This document shows positions 1 to 8,929 of a DNA stretch of 47,914 bases, in pieces. The stretch lies in NCBI GenBank assembly GCA_015179045.1, contig WHUZ01000179.1, forward strand, positions 1-47,914, in the 5' to 3' direction. Source of the DNA: Kalaharituber pfeilii. Lineage: Eukaryota; Ascomycota; Pezizomycetes; Pezizales; Pezizaceae. A program made the translations under genes and the position numbers. The notes beneath the pieces are model-generated. The model saw nothing but the letters and a program-made list of their open reading frames with translations. It was not told the origin of the DNA and ran no database searches. The first letter of the stretch is position 1; every line of letters begins with the position of its first letter.

Positions 1-96
1 CTATCAATTAACAATACATACTTCCTTAGCAGTTTCCTATTCGAGCATAAAATAAATTCCAAGCCTAACAGGTGATTAGTCTATTTAAGCAACATT
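1..96 (-). repeat. Family B element B1, 3' LTR, outer part
   Basis: This is part of a family B LTR read on the minus strand; its far end lies outside the window. It matches the 5' LTR of the same element near 13925-14010 (same order of motifs around the AAGCCTAA and GATTAGTCT/CAGTCTGCTC blocks). The LTR is broken after position 96 by element A1 and resumes at 8406-8459. Bases 92-96 (ACATT) are the left target-site duplication of A1. Identity is clear; the missing part is only inferred from the other LTR copy. Confidence 0.8.
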
Positions 97-193
97 TGTT
101 ATGGCTAAAGGTAAAGACCTACTGAATATCAGGAAGGTACCGCCCCGTACCATTATAAGACTTGCTAAGATGTATCTGATTAATACTAGGTGA

Positions 194-198
194 GCTGC
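194..198. repeat. Target-site duplication (GCTGC), left copy
   Basis: This 5-bp direct repeat matches 1442-1446 exactly and brackets the 1243-bp solo LTR. Five base pairs is the usual footprint of Ty3/gypsy-type integrases. Confidence 0.8.
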
Positions 199-413
199 TG
201 TCATGACCTAGCAATTCAGATAACTAACCATGAAGGTTGTTTTCCAAATTCCTAAGTCCTGAGCTAACAGTTACCCTGAACAACATATAAGTCATGTATT
301 ACTAATAAGTCATGTATAAGTCAGGTATTACTTATCAACAAAAAAAGGAGGATTAATAATCATGTACGATAGTTTTCTTTAAAGATGCTATCAAAAGAAA
401 TGTAACTAACAAA

Positions 414-504
414 TGAGTCAACTAGTGACTCAAGGAATGAGTCAAAGAATCAGTCAAGGAATGACTCAAGGAATGAGTCAAAGAGCGAGTCAGAAGATGA
501 CTCA
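414..504. repeat. Eight-unit 12-bp tandem array of AP-1/Gcn4-like heptamers
   Basis: The heptamer TGA(C/G)TCA occurs at 414, 426, 438, 462, 474 and 498, with one-mismatch versions at 450 (TCAGTCA) and 486 (CGAGTCA). The spacing is exactly 12 bp throughout, and the unit is approximately TGASTCAAGGAA. TGACTCA is the known target of the bZIP factors Gcn4 (yeast) and CPC1 (Neurospora). The array lies about 215 bp inside the solo LTR, where U3 enhancers sit if the LTR reads left to right. Because the unit is four codons long, it also encodes a repeated S/T-Q-G-M tetrapeptide in the frame of an ORF at 413-628. I think a regulatory role is more likely than a coding one; neither is proven. Confidence 0.7.
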
Positions 505-697
505 AGGAAAATCATGTAGTGAGTTAGTAACTGACCCACACCAAACTCATGTATGGAAAAGAAGAGCTTGGCGGAGCGTATTTAAGATGCTCGCTTTGCC
601 TACAGAGATAGTTCTTCAGAGTTCTTGAGCCAGAGCACAAAGGAAGTACCTTCACTCTGACTTCTCTGAAGCTGTCTAAAGTTTAGATAGTTTTAGT

Positions 698-1066
698 ATG
701 GATAGGACACAATTTAAAGCAATCAGACTTATCTCTCCTCCCACCTCACCAGTGAATAAGTATAGATTCTACAGTAACTGTACCCCAGAATATAGCCCTT
801 CTTTATTCTCCATAGTTTGCAGTTTAAATACTCTAACAGGCATATATTCAATAAAACCATTGGGAGCACTATCACCTTGTCAAAGAAGACTGCTGCAAGT
901 TCTCTTTAAGTTTAGAGACTTCCAGTCAGAAGAACAACTCCTTGAAAGTTACTCAAAGGACAGAAGAGCAAAACTAGAATTCATTCAATACCTAAGCCCA
1001 GAAGAAACAACCCTATACCAACCACAAATAACCATCCTTTATTCCTGTCCTGAGAACCTGTTTTAG
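698..1066 (+). CDS. Hypothetical ORF inside the solo LTR (122 aa)
   Basis: This open frame of 122 codons, ATG to TAG, lies within the 1243-bp solo LTR. I recognise no domain. The product is Ser/Leu-rich without a clear signal peptide or membrane segment; it has a central Leu-rich stretch (about residues 55-85) and ends in a Pro/Cys-containing tail. An ORF of this length could arise by chance in about 1.2 kb, so a gene is not strongly supported. It could be a fragment captured by the LTR, or chance. Confidence 0.2.
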   Translation: MDRTQFKAIRLISPPTSPVNKYRFYSNCTPEYSPSLFSIVCSLNTLTGIYSIKPLGALSPCQRRLLQVLFKFRDFQSEEQLLESYSKDRRAKLEFIQYLSPEETTLYQPQITILYSCPENLF

Positions 1067-1753
1067 TCCTAAAAGCTTTGCCTCTATCTGTCTAGAGACT
1101 CTTAAGCAATAACTCCAGGACTAAGCAACTTCTTCAACAGTCAGAATATAAGGAGTGGTAAATCAGTCAAACAAACTCCCTCCTAACCCTCTCCCTCTCC
1201 CTCAGAAACTTCCAATAAGAGTAAGACAAACAAACAACAATAATCAAAGCAACAGCACCAAACAAAGACAAGAAGATAATTAAACCAACAGCATCCAAAG
1301 ATAAAGGAAGAGCAAAGAAACCCCAGACCCACCAGTACCAGAGCTTTTAGGAGGCTTATAAGCTCTAGGGAATAACCAAACCAGCATCTCTGCAACCTGT
1401 TGAGGATTACCTCCGGGTTAGCATATTGAGAAACCTTAACAGCTGCAGTACACTTTAGTTGAACGGTAGTTACCTCACAGACGTGTGTGTCGGTTCTTGT
1501 ACATACACTGTACTAATACATACATGGTGCTTATGAAGTAACTGGCACCACTTACAATACTTTTACTAATAATGCACGGTTGCAACATAGATAATGCTTC
1601 GCTTGCTTATTGGTTTGGGAAAGGGGATCTACGTTATTATATGTTTCTATTACGTTACTGTTTCTATATTTACTTATCTATTTTACGAGATGGTGTTATC
1701 ATGTTATAGTCATGTTATTAATTATTGATGAGTCATGTATGACAGGTGCCTAC

Positions 1754-1760
1754 TATATAA
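1754..1760 (+). promoter_or_regulatory. TATA box of the A1 5' LTR
   Basis: TATATAA lies in the U3/R part of the LTR, about 40 bases upstream of a segment (1801-1808) complementary to the putative primer site. The same box is present in the 3' LTR at 8216-8222 and, at the equivalent place, in A2, A3 and the family B LTRs. Confidence 0.6.
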
Positions 1761-1800
1761 GCCCAGCTGCCCACCATTAGTTATAAAGAATTAAGACACT

Positions 1801-1947
1801 AGCGGTGTCCTAAGTTTCACTCAAACTCTACGTTCATCATGTACCTTTCACTCGCTCTTTTTCGTCGCTTGTTTTTAGCCGTACCATTCGCACCGAATCG
1901 CTACCGCTTAGCAACGTTGAAGCGCCTGGCAGTAACATTACACCGCT
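1801..1947 (+). promoter_or_regulatory. Candidate self-priming pair: LTR 1801-1808 with primer site 1940-1947
   Basis: AGCGGTGT in the LTR (1801-1808) is the exact reverse complement of ACACCGCT (1940-1947), which begins two bases after the LTR end. No TGG-type tRNA primer site is visible at that place. In Tf1-type (sushi) chromoviruses, the 5' end of the RNA folds back and primes reverse transcription. Eight bases is shorter than the eleven used by Tf1. Family B elements keep related versions of both halves (for example TTATACCGCTCC after the B2 LTR), blurred by transitions. I regard self-priming as plausible but not secure for this family. Confidence 0.45.
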
Positions 1948-2286
1948 CATCTTCTATTTATCCCCATGCTCCACGTCCTACTCCTGATCATAGTAATCAT
2001 GTGCCTGATAATTGCTGACAACCACAACCTATTAACCCGCACGTAAGAACTCAGAGAGCAGGTTAACTTCTACCACGACGAACTTGCATCGCAGCAATTA
2101 CAGCAAGAACAACTCCGTGCCGATATTGAATTTTTGTGGCAAGAGGTCGACGAGGGCCATCGGCTCCGAATAGTTACCGATGACCACATCTGTTAGCTAG
2201 CATCACAGCTGAATACCACACAGCGAGAGCTAAATATCACCCGCTTGCATCTCTCCCCTGTGCAAAGAGCCAGACTTGCATAAGAA
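1938..2286 (+). other. A1 untranslated leader
   Basis: This stretch lies between the 5' LTR and the gag ATG. It begins with the candidate primer site and holds no convincing gene. The equivalent leader is recognisable in A2 near 20160-20498. Confidence 0.6.
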
Positions 2287-4335
2287 ATGGCTTCCGCAGC
2301 TTCACAAGACGACTCGATGGACGTTACTACCCCCCTCACGACCGACCCATTCACAACCTCCCGCCCACCATCTCCTCAATACCATAGCGATGATGAGAAT
2401 GACATGGATACCGTCGTCCCGAGAGCTCAGAAAGTACAGGCAAGGCCCCACGGGCAACTCACGGCAATACACCTGCATCTGCAGTACCATATTGCCTATA
2501 GTCCATCATATGCAACACCTGGAATGAGCTATGGGGCTTACCATTTTAGAGTAGAAACTTTGCAGCCTGCACCCCAGTGGCACCCCCTCCTCCAGTCGCC
2601 GCGCCCCACAGCTACCATACCCTGAGCAAGTATGGAGAAGTTAGGAGAACAATCTAGCTCTAAGGGAAAGGAAAGGGCCAAATCTACTCTCTCAATGGCC
2701 AAACCTACCCCCTCAACGACCAAACCTGTAACCTCTACAGCCAAAGCCGCCACTTGATCTCCGGGCCCCACCGATAGCTCTCCAGCACCATATGAGGAGA
2801 TACCAGAGATGAAGGAAATACGGAGAGTAGCGAACGAAACCGTCAACAAACTCAAAGAGACCGTAGAGCAGGCCCAATCGGAGGCCCAACAAGCACTAAC
2901 AGGAGTCGTAAACCTAACTAACCAGTTCGCGGCTCAGCGACAGGCGGACAACGAGACCATGCTAACCAACCTAACAGCTCTGGGGAACAGGTTTGACGCT
3001 GTTGTCACAGCTCAAGCCATCCAATTCAATGATGCATTGAACAACCAAAGTGTCCAATTTAATGACGCTCTCCTTCGACAAAAAGCCGAGCTCGAAGATT
3101 TTTTCCTGGATGAACTAAACCCCCTTATCAGCAACATGAACACCATGGGCAACACGTTGGACCAGATCCTGAACTTCTTATACGCCCAGGACAAGAAGAA
3201 GACACCCTCTGGAATGCCTCCTGCTCCACCTCCGGCCCCTCCTGGTGGTAGTCCACCTCCTCCTCCAGATCCTCGTGGCGGCGGTGGTGGTGGACCTCCC
3301 TTCGGTGGACGACGACCTCCTCTGCCGAGAGATCCCTCTCTGCCTCGGCAAGAACCAAAAGTCCCACTCCGATTTAACATACCAACCTTCAACGGATAAT
3401 GGGACAAAGTGAACGACTTTTTTTACCGGCTCCAATCATATTTCCGAATGACTGGAGCTGACAGCAACCAACTTAGACTCGACCTGCTTACCCAATGTAT
3501 GGAGGGAAAAGCATCAGACTAGTAGCGAGACACCAAGGACTCAGTAGCAACCTGGACAGAAGCCGAAGCGCTCATCCGGGCCATATACTCAAACCCTCAG
3601 GAAACCGCGGAAGCTGTGCAAAAACTCCAAAAGGTAAAGCATACCAGAACTATTATTGACTTCTTCACAGAGATCGATGGGCTCAACCGACTTGCCAAAG
3701 TACCGGACCAAGCCCTTATCGCCATCGTAATGCCAAACCTCAAGGTTCAAGTTCAGAACCTAATGGTAGGACACCCTCAGGTGATGACGAACTGGAAGGA
3801 GTTCAAATTACTCACTATTTCGATCGCCGGGTACGCTACCACCACATCAGCCTCAACTTCCTCCGGCCCTTCATGGAAAAACACCAACTCCTCAACTTCC
3901 CAATCATCCTCCGTTCCCCCGGTACGCCATACACCCCAGAACCCAAGGAACCACGACAGCGTACCGCCGCAGGTCAAACAAGACCGAAGAGCTCGGGGAG
4001 AATATGGGAAATGTGGTCGGAAGGGTCATGAAGAGAAGGACTGTTGGTTAGGGTAGACATACAACGAACCCAAGGGCGACAATAAGCGAAAGCGAGATGC
4101 AGGGACTGCCAAGACTCTCGAGAACCGAATAGAGAGAGCCCCGCAAAATAAACAAAGACAAACCGACCGAGGCGCCCTCTGTATCACTGAGCTGGTCTCG
4201 GATGGAGAAGACATCAAGGAGGAACCAGAGTCGGGAAATGACTAGGGAGCCCCAACAGCACCTTCGGCACAGCTCCCGAACACCATCCCCTCCTCACTAC
4301 TGACATTGAATTCAAAAACCTCAACCTTAAAGTGA
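2287..4335 (+). pseudogene. A1 gag polyprotein, interrupted by stops
   Basis: Gag forms the retrotransposon particle and binds its RNA. The start is the ATG at 2287 (MASAASQDD), the first in the frame used throughout. In order: an N-terminal segment to about 2620; a coiled-coil-like stretch (about 2810-3180, repeated EAQQ/QFND heptads); a Pro/Gly-rich linker (about 3210-3340); a gag-type domain (about 3400-3840, with a DFFYRLQSYF motif); and a zinc knuckle near 4006-4050. The knuckle reads YGKCGRKGHEEKDCW, so the first Cys of C-x2-C-x4-H-x4-C is Tyr, and the same is true in A2. In-frame stops lie at 2623, 2755, 3397, 3520, 3523, 4054 and 4243. Several of these (3520-3525, 4054) replace codons that other copies keep as Trp or another residue. 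Pol follows in the minus-one frame with overlap near 4242-4335. Confidence 0.82.
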
Positions 4336-5380
4336 GAGCGATCATCGACGTTGGTGCATCCGCTTCTTGTACTTCGTTGGATTTGGGAAAGAGACTGGGT
4401 TGGAAGAAAAGGGAAAGGCCGATTGGAGTTAGACAGAGTGATGGATCTTTGTTAAAAGGAGGAACTATGGTTGTAAATACTTCTTTTTCTTTCCTTAATG
4501 CTTTAGATTCCTGTGGTAATAAGATGGATGGAACTTTTGATTTGGATACGGAATGTTTGGACATGAGTGATAGAGAACTTTTGTTGGAATTATCTTGGTT
4601 GTCCGAAAAAGGTTTTTTGGTAGATTGTCCTAATCGGCGTTTGGTTCATAATGTTTCTGGTTTAATTATTCCTTGTACTCTTATTAATCTCTCTTCTGTT
4701 TCTATTTTGGATTTAGATAAGGAATCGTGGGAGGAAGGAGATATACTGCTAATGATTGATGCACGCGAACAGTACTCCTGTTACGCTGAAGTTTTTTCCG
4801 AAGAACAGGCTTGCCGCTTATCCCCTCATAGACCCTGGGACCACGAAATCCCACTTAAAGACCCTGATGCTAAAGTACCTAATGGCCCAATATATAAGAC
4901 AACGTGGGAGGAAGATGAAGCTCTGAAGAGATACTTGGAAGAGCACCTCCCTACCGGGAAGATTAGACGGTCCCGATCAGTGGCCGGCGTACCGATACTT
5001 TTTGTCCGAAAAAAGGATGGATCACTACGGTTATGTGTGGACTATCGGCAGCTTAATAAGCTTACCATCCCGAACCGATACCCGCTACCACTAATGACCG
5101 ACCTCCTCGAAAAGACCCAAGGAGCCAAATGGTTTACCAAATTGGACCTCAAAAACGGCTACTACCTTATTCGAATCAAGTCTGGCGACGAATGGAAGAC
5201 CGCCTTTAAGACAAAGAAAGGCTTGTTCGAATATACCGTCATGCCCTTCGGATTGATCAATGCCCCTGCCTCGTTCCAAGAAATGATGGACGAGATACTG
5301 AAGGACATCGACGGAGTAGTCTGGTACATTGATGACATACTAATATATGGGGAAGGACCGAACGGGAACACCAGAAGATA
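4242..5380 (+). pseudogene. A1 pol, protease and reverse transcriptase part
   Basis: This is the first part of pol: aspartic protease, then RT, which copies the element RNA into DNA in the particle. The protease active site is at 4347-4361 (IIDVGAS, with Val where most retropepsins have Ser/Thr). RT spans about 4960-5380 with recognisable blocks: LRLCVDYRQLNK, TKLDLKNGYY, the MPFGL-(I)NAP-SFQ block and YIDDIL at 5325-5342, which holds the catalytic Asp pair. The frame is minus-one relative to gag, and I could not identify a canonical slippery heptamer. The frame closes at a TAG ending at 5381; A2 and A3 show that A1 has lost one base near 5349-5353, so the rest of RT continues in the next frame. 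Confidence 0.88.
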
Positions 5381-7558
5381 GTGGAACAAGTCCTGGCTAA
5401 GCTTGCCGAACACGGACTTGCCGTCAACCTCATGAAGTCGGAATTCCACGTCAAAGAAACAATGTTCCTCGGCCACCTCATCAACGGGTCCGAAATCAAA
5501 ATGGACCCGAAGAAACTTAGTGCCATCGCCGACTGGCCCGTACCAACAAAAAAGAAGGAGGTTCAAAAATTCCTGGGTTTTGCAAATTACTACCGCCGAT
5601 TCATCCAGAATTACAGCGCCAAAACCCGCCCGCTGACACAACTGACCGGAAACGTACCTTTTACCTGGACTGAAGCACAACAACACTCCTTTAATGAATT
5701 AAAGGATGCTTTCACGTCTGCACCAATACTCCAGCAGTACGACCGCACCCTACCCACGATCATGGAGACTGACACTAGCAACCAAGCTCTTGCAGGCGTA
5801 CTCTCCCAATACCATACTACCAACCATATCAAAACTCTTCACCCTATCGACTTCCACTCCAGGGCCCTTAATCCTGCGGAATGCAACTATCCCATCCACG
5901 ACAAGGAACTCCTTGCCATAGTCGACTGCTTCCGCAAATGGCGCACCTGGCTACAAGGTATCCACATCGACATATATACCGACCATCATGGCCTCACCTA
6001 CTTCGCCTCCAAGCAAAGGCTCAACTCCCGACAAGCAAACTGGTATATCAAACTATGCGAGTTTGACTTCCTTATCCACTACCGGAAAGGAGTAGATAAC
6101 GGGAAAGCCGATGCATTAACTAGAAGGTCCTGCGACGAACCCGCTGGACTCGAGGTGCAACTACTCAAAGACGGGCAACTTCTAATCAATGGAGAACCTG
6201 TTGAACGAGACTACGACCTTGATGGCATCAACGTCGACAACTGGGAAAGAAGAGAAGATAGATTATTGGTAGTATCCGAAGAACACCGGCCCGAAGTCAT
6301 GAAGCAATGCCACGACTCCGATATCGCTGGTCACTGGGGAGTGCACTGCACTCATGAAATAATATCAAGGAACTTCTACTGGGATGGATGGAAGGAAGAT
6401 ACCCAACACTACGTTGCAAGTTGTACTCACTGTCAAAAAGCCAAAGCAGACAGACACCCACGCAGAACATAACTTATCTCAATGCCCACAGGTATCAAAC
6501 CCTTCAAGGAAATAGCAATGGACTTCGTCGGAGAATTACCAGAATCGGAAGACTATAATGCTATCCTTGTCATTACCGACCAGTTTACTAAAATACAATA
6601 ATACATACCGGCTAAGACGACTTGGACAGCTACTGACGTCGCATCCGTTTACATCAACGAGATATAGCGATACCACGGCCTACCCCTAGCGATTACCTCT
6701 GACCGCGGACCTCAATTTGCCTCGGCATGTTGGAAAGAGATAAACAATAAGCTTGACATCAAGCTCTGACTTTCCACGGCCCACCATCCTCAGACTGATG
6801 GACTCTCTGAAAGGGCCATCCAAACGTTGAAGCAATACCTACGTATCTTCTGTCACGATCGTCAAAACCGTTGTACTACTTGGCTACCCCTAGCTGAGTT
6901 TGCCTACAACTCCTCGCGTACCTCTACCCACGGTTATACACCCTTCGAAAGCCTATATGGATTCAACCCAAAGACAATTCATGTTTCGGACGACCATACC
7001 TTCGCATCACCTGCAGCAGAAGACTGGCTTGATCAGATGACTATAGTTTATAATGATATCCACAACACTCTCAAGAAAATAAATGACAAGAGATCTCAAC
7101 TTCACATTAAGAAATCTCGTCAGTTCCGAGTAGGAGACCAAGTCCTTGTTGACCGACGCAACCTTCGGGTTGTCGCCGGCAATAATAGGGTGCTTAGCAA
7201 TAAGTACATTGGCTCCTGTAAGGTTAAAAGAGTTATTAGTCGGCATGCCTATGAACTTGACTTACCTCGAGGCATCCGCCTTCATAAAGTCATCCACACT
7301 AGTCTCCTAAAGCCATACTGAGTCCGAAATGAAGACCAAATGGACCTCAACGACGATGAAGAAGAACTCTACTACGATATCGACCATGTCATTGATAGTA
7401 GAAGGGTCTGAGGTCAAGTCAAATACCGAATCCGTTGGCAAGGGTTTAATGAAGACGATGATACATGGGAACCACTTGCAAACCTTCAACGTAGTATTGA
7501 ACTACTCAGGGAGTTCTACGAGAATAACCCGCGCAAGCCCAGAGACCCGAACGTCTAA
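5381..7558 (+). pseudogene. A1 pol, RT thumb, RNase H, integrase and chromodomain
   Basis: This continues pol after the private one-base deletion. It carries the rest of RT and the connection (FLGHLI, KFLGFANYYRRFI), RNase H (about 5760-6110; METD at the start, then ELLAI and IYTDHHGL), the integrase zinc region (C-x2-C as CTHC near 6421-6432) and the integrase core. Core Asp/Asp/Glu codons are at 6521, 6701 and 6809, giving a D-D-35-E spacing. A C-terminal chromodomain lies at about 7363-7540 (YYDIDHVIDSRR then WEPLANL). In-frame stops at 6470, 6599, 6665, 6767, 7319 and 7409 interrupt it; most are CAA-to-TAA, TGG-to-TAG or CGA-to-TGA type changes. Chromodomains in this clade are known to steer integration to heterochromatin. 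Confidence 0.9.
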
Positions 7559-7791
7559 AGGCTTTGAATTTCATATGAGTACTACGTGAACTAGTACTTA
7601 ACATATCTAATACTGTTATGCAGGACACAACGGTCTTACCATCGGCTGTTAATACAAAAGTTATTAACGAACAAGTACTATGCATTATGGTATGCCGAAT
7701 TGCTTAGCTATAAAAGATAACTTCACGAACCTACTGAAGGGTCAACGATACTCTCGGGTCGACTTAGTAGGCCTTCGGGACGAAGAACCTC
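7559..7791 (+). other. A1 3' untranslated region
   Basis: This non-coding stretch lies between the pol end and the polypurine tract. It is conserved in A3 (about 32536-32770) and partly in A2 (14060-14178), so it belongs to the element. Confidence 0.6.
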
Positions 7792-7806
7792 TAAGACGGG
7801 GGGTGA
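7792..7806 (+). promoter_or_regulatory. A1 polypurine tract
   Basis: AAGACGGGGGGTGA abuts the 3' LTR. This is the expected plus-strand primer site of reverse transcription. B3 and both TRIM elements have a similar run of six or seven G at the same place. Confidence 0.75.
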
Positions 7807-8400
7807 TGTTACGGCTAAAGGTAAAGACCTACCGAATATCGGGAAGGTACCGCCCCGTACCGTTATGAGACTTGCTAAGATGTCTCTGATCAATACTAGG
7901 CGAGCCGCGGTACACTTTAGTTGAACGATGGTTACCTCACAGACGTGTGTGTCGGTTCTTGTACGTATACTGCACTAATACATGTACGGTGCTTATGAAG
8001 CAACCGGCGCTGCTTACAATACCTTTACTAATAATGCACGGTTGCAACATAGATAACGCTTCGCTTGCTTATTGGTTTGGGAAAGGGGATCTACATTATT
8101 ATATGTTTCTATTACGTTACTGTTTCTATATTTACTTATCTATTTTACAAGATGATGTTATCACGTTATAATCATGTTATTAATTATTGATGAGTTATGT
8201 ATGATGGGTGCCTACTATATAAGCCCCAGCTGCCCGCCATTAGTTATAAAGAATTAAGACACTAGTGGTATCCTAAGTTTCACTCAAACTCTACGTTCAT
8301 TACATACCTTTCACCCGCTCTTCTTCGTCGCTTGTTTTTAGCCATACCATTCGCACCGGATCGCTACCGCTTAACAATGTTGAAGTGCCTGGCAGTAATA
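7807..8400 (+). repeat. A1 3' LTR
   Basis: This 594-bp LTR begins TGTTACGGC and ends GCAGTAATA, where the final CA has become TA. It has a TATA box at 8216-8222. It is followed by the target duplication ATATT at 8401-8405. Confidence 0.92.
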
Positions 8401-8405
8401 ATATT

Positions 8406-8459
8406 AGTATTCAGGATGAGTGTTCTGTGACTCATGTAAGTCTCACCTTAGCTATAATA
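8406..8459 (-). repeat. B1 3' LTR, inner end
   Basis: Read on the minus strand this is the start of the LTR (consensus TGTTACAGCTAAGG, here TATTATAGC). The adjoining 8460-8470, reverse-complemented, gives GGAGGGTAA, the polypurine tract. It matches the equivalent ends of B2 and B3. Confidence 0.82.
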
Positions 8460-8659
8460 TTACCCTCCATTCTAGGGCAGTTATCCCGACTGACAATCAC
8501 TAAAAAGTAAATAACCTAATCAGCATTATAAGCAATATACATCAGCTTCCATTTAGGAAGTAAAAAGTAGCTAATGCAATTATAAGCATACCTTATACAC
8601 AAGGTCTCTCACAGATTTTCAATCATCTGTGGCCAACGGTAAGACTGCTGTGTCTATTG

Positions 8660-8890
8660 TACTCATTTGGGTCGAGTCAGTGAGGCCAGTAAAAATCTTC
8701 CCAAAGACAAAACCTAGTGGGAAAAAGTCTTTGTAAGGAAATGGTGCTTATGTCAAAGAGTTGAGTCAGTGAGGTCAGGAAAGGTACTCATGTCAAAGGT
8801 CGAGTCAGTGAGGCTAGTAAAAACCTTCTCAAAGATAAAACCCAGGGGGAAAAAGTCTTTGTAAGGAAAAGATGCTTACATCAAATATTA
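8660..8890 (-). repeat. B1 copy of the family B 3' minisatellite (about two blocks)
   Basis: Two copies of the block TCGAGTCAGTGAGG...AGTCTTTGTAAGGAAA lie near 8674-8745 and 8792-8870, separated by a shorter GAGTCAGTGAGG spacer. The same unit is present about 4.6 times in B2 and once in B3. Confidence 0.75.
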
Positions 8891-8929
8891 TCCAAGTAGC
8901 CTGGCTGTAGCTATTAATGGCTTATTAAG

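Larger units (their letters stand above)
199..1441. mobile_element. Solo LTR (1243 bp) of a further LTR-element family
   Basis: The inserted segment begins TGTCATGACC and ends CCTTAACA, so it has TG...CA ends. It is flanked by a perfect 5-bp direct repeat, GCTGC, at 194-198 and 1442-1446; removing it restores the A1 LTR. No second copy of its ends lies inside it, so a single (solo) LTR left by recombination is the simplest reading. Its first nine bases (TGTCATGAC) are the same as those of TRIM-1, which hints at a related family. It contains an eight-unit array of AP-1/Gcn4-like heptamers and one modest ORF. As the deepest insertion here it is among the youngest events. Orientation is not certain because no internal region remains. 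Confidence 0.75.
97..1937 (+). repeat. A1 5' LTR, split by a 1243-bp insertion
   Basis: The LTR consists of 97-198 and 1447-1937, 593 bp in total, starting TGTTATGG and ending GGCAGTAACA. It matches the 3' LTR at 7807-8400 along its whole length. The intervening 199-1446 is a later insertion plus one copy of its target duplication. A TATA box lies at 1754-1760. Confidence 0.92.
97..8400 (+). mobile_element. Ty3/gypsy chromovirus, family A, copy A1 (full length)
   Basis: This is a complete LTR retrotransposon with two about 594-bp LTRs (97-1937, interrupted; 7807-8400), gag, pol and a C-terminal chromodomain. The termini are TG...CA/TA, and the flanks are a 5-bp target duplication, ACATT (92-96) and ATATT (8401-8405), differing by one C-to-T change. 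It lies inside the 3' LTR of B1. It is the least decayed of three family A copies: RT, RNase H, integrase and chromodomain can be followed almost continuously, but in-frame stops in gag and pol and a one-base frameshift after the RT catalytic motif make it non-autonomous now. The two LTR copies differ only by transitions over the stretch I compared (17 in about 195 bases), which fits RIP-like decay. Confidence 0.93.

Noticed and set aside
199..1441. DNA transposon or Helitron insertion
   Set aside because: TG...CA ends and a 5-bp duplication fit a retroviral-type integrase. No terminal inverted repeat beyond the ends and no Helitron CTRR end were seen.
3012..3435. Gly/Arg-rich minus-strand frames up to 131 codons
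   Set aside because: They are antisense to the Pro/Gly-rich linker of A1 gag, a known effect of repeated CCN and GGN codons.
4300..4335. Programmed minus-one slippery site (TTCAAAAAC) at the gag-pol overlap
   Set aside because: In the gag frame the codons are TCA AAA ACC, which does not form a proper X-XXY-YYZ heptamer, so I only note that gag and pol are in different frames.
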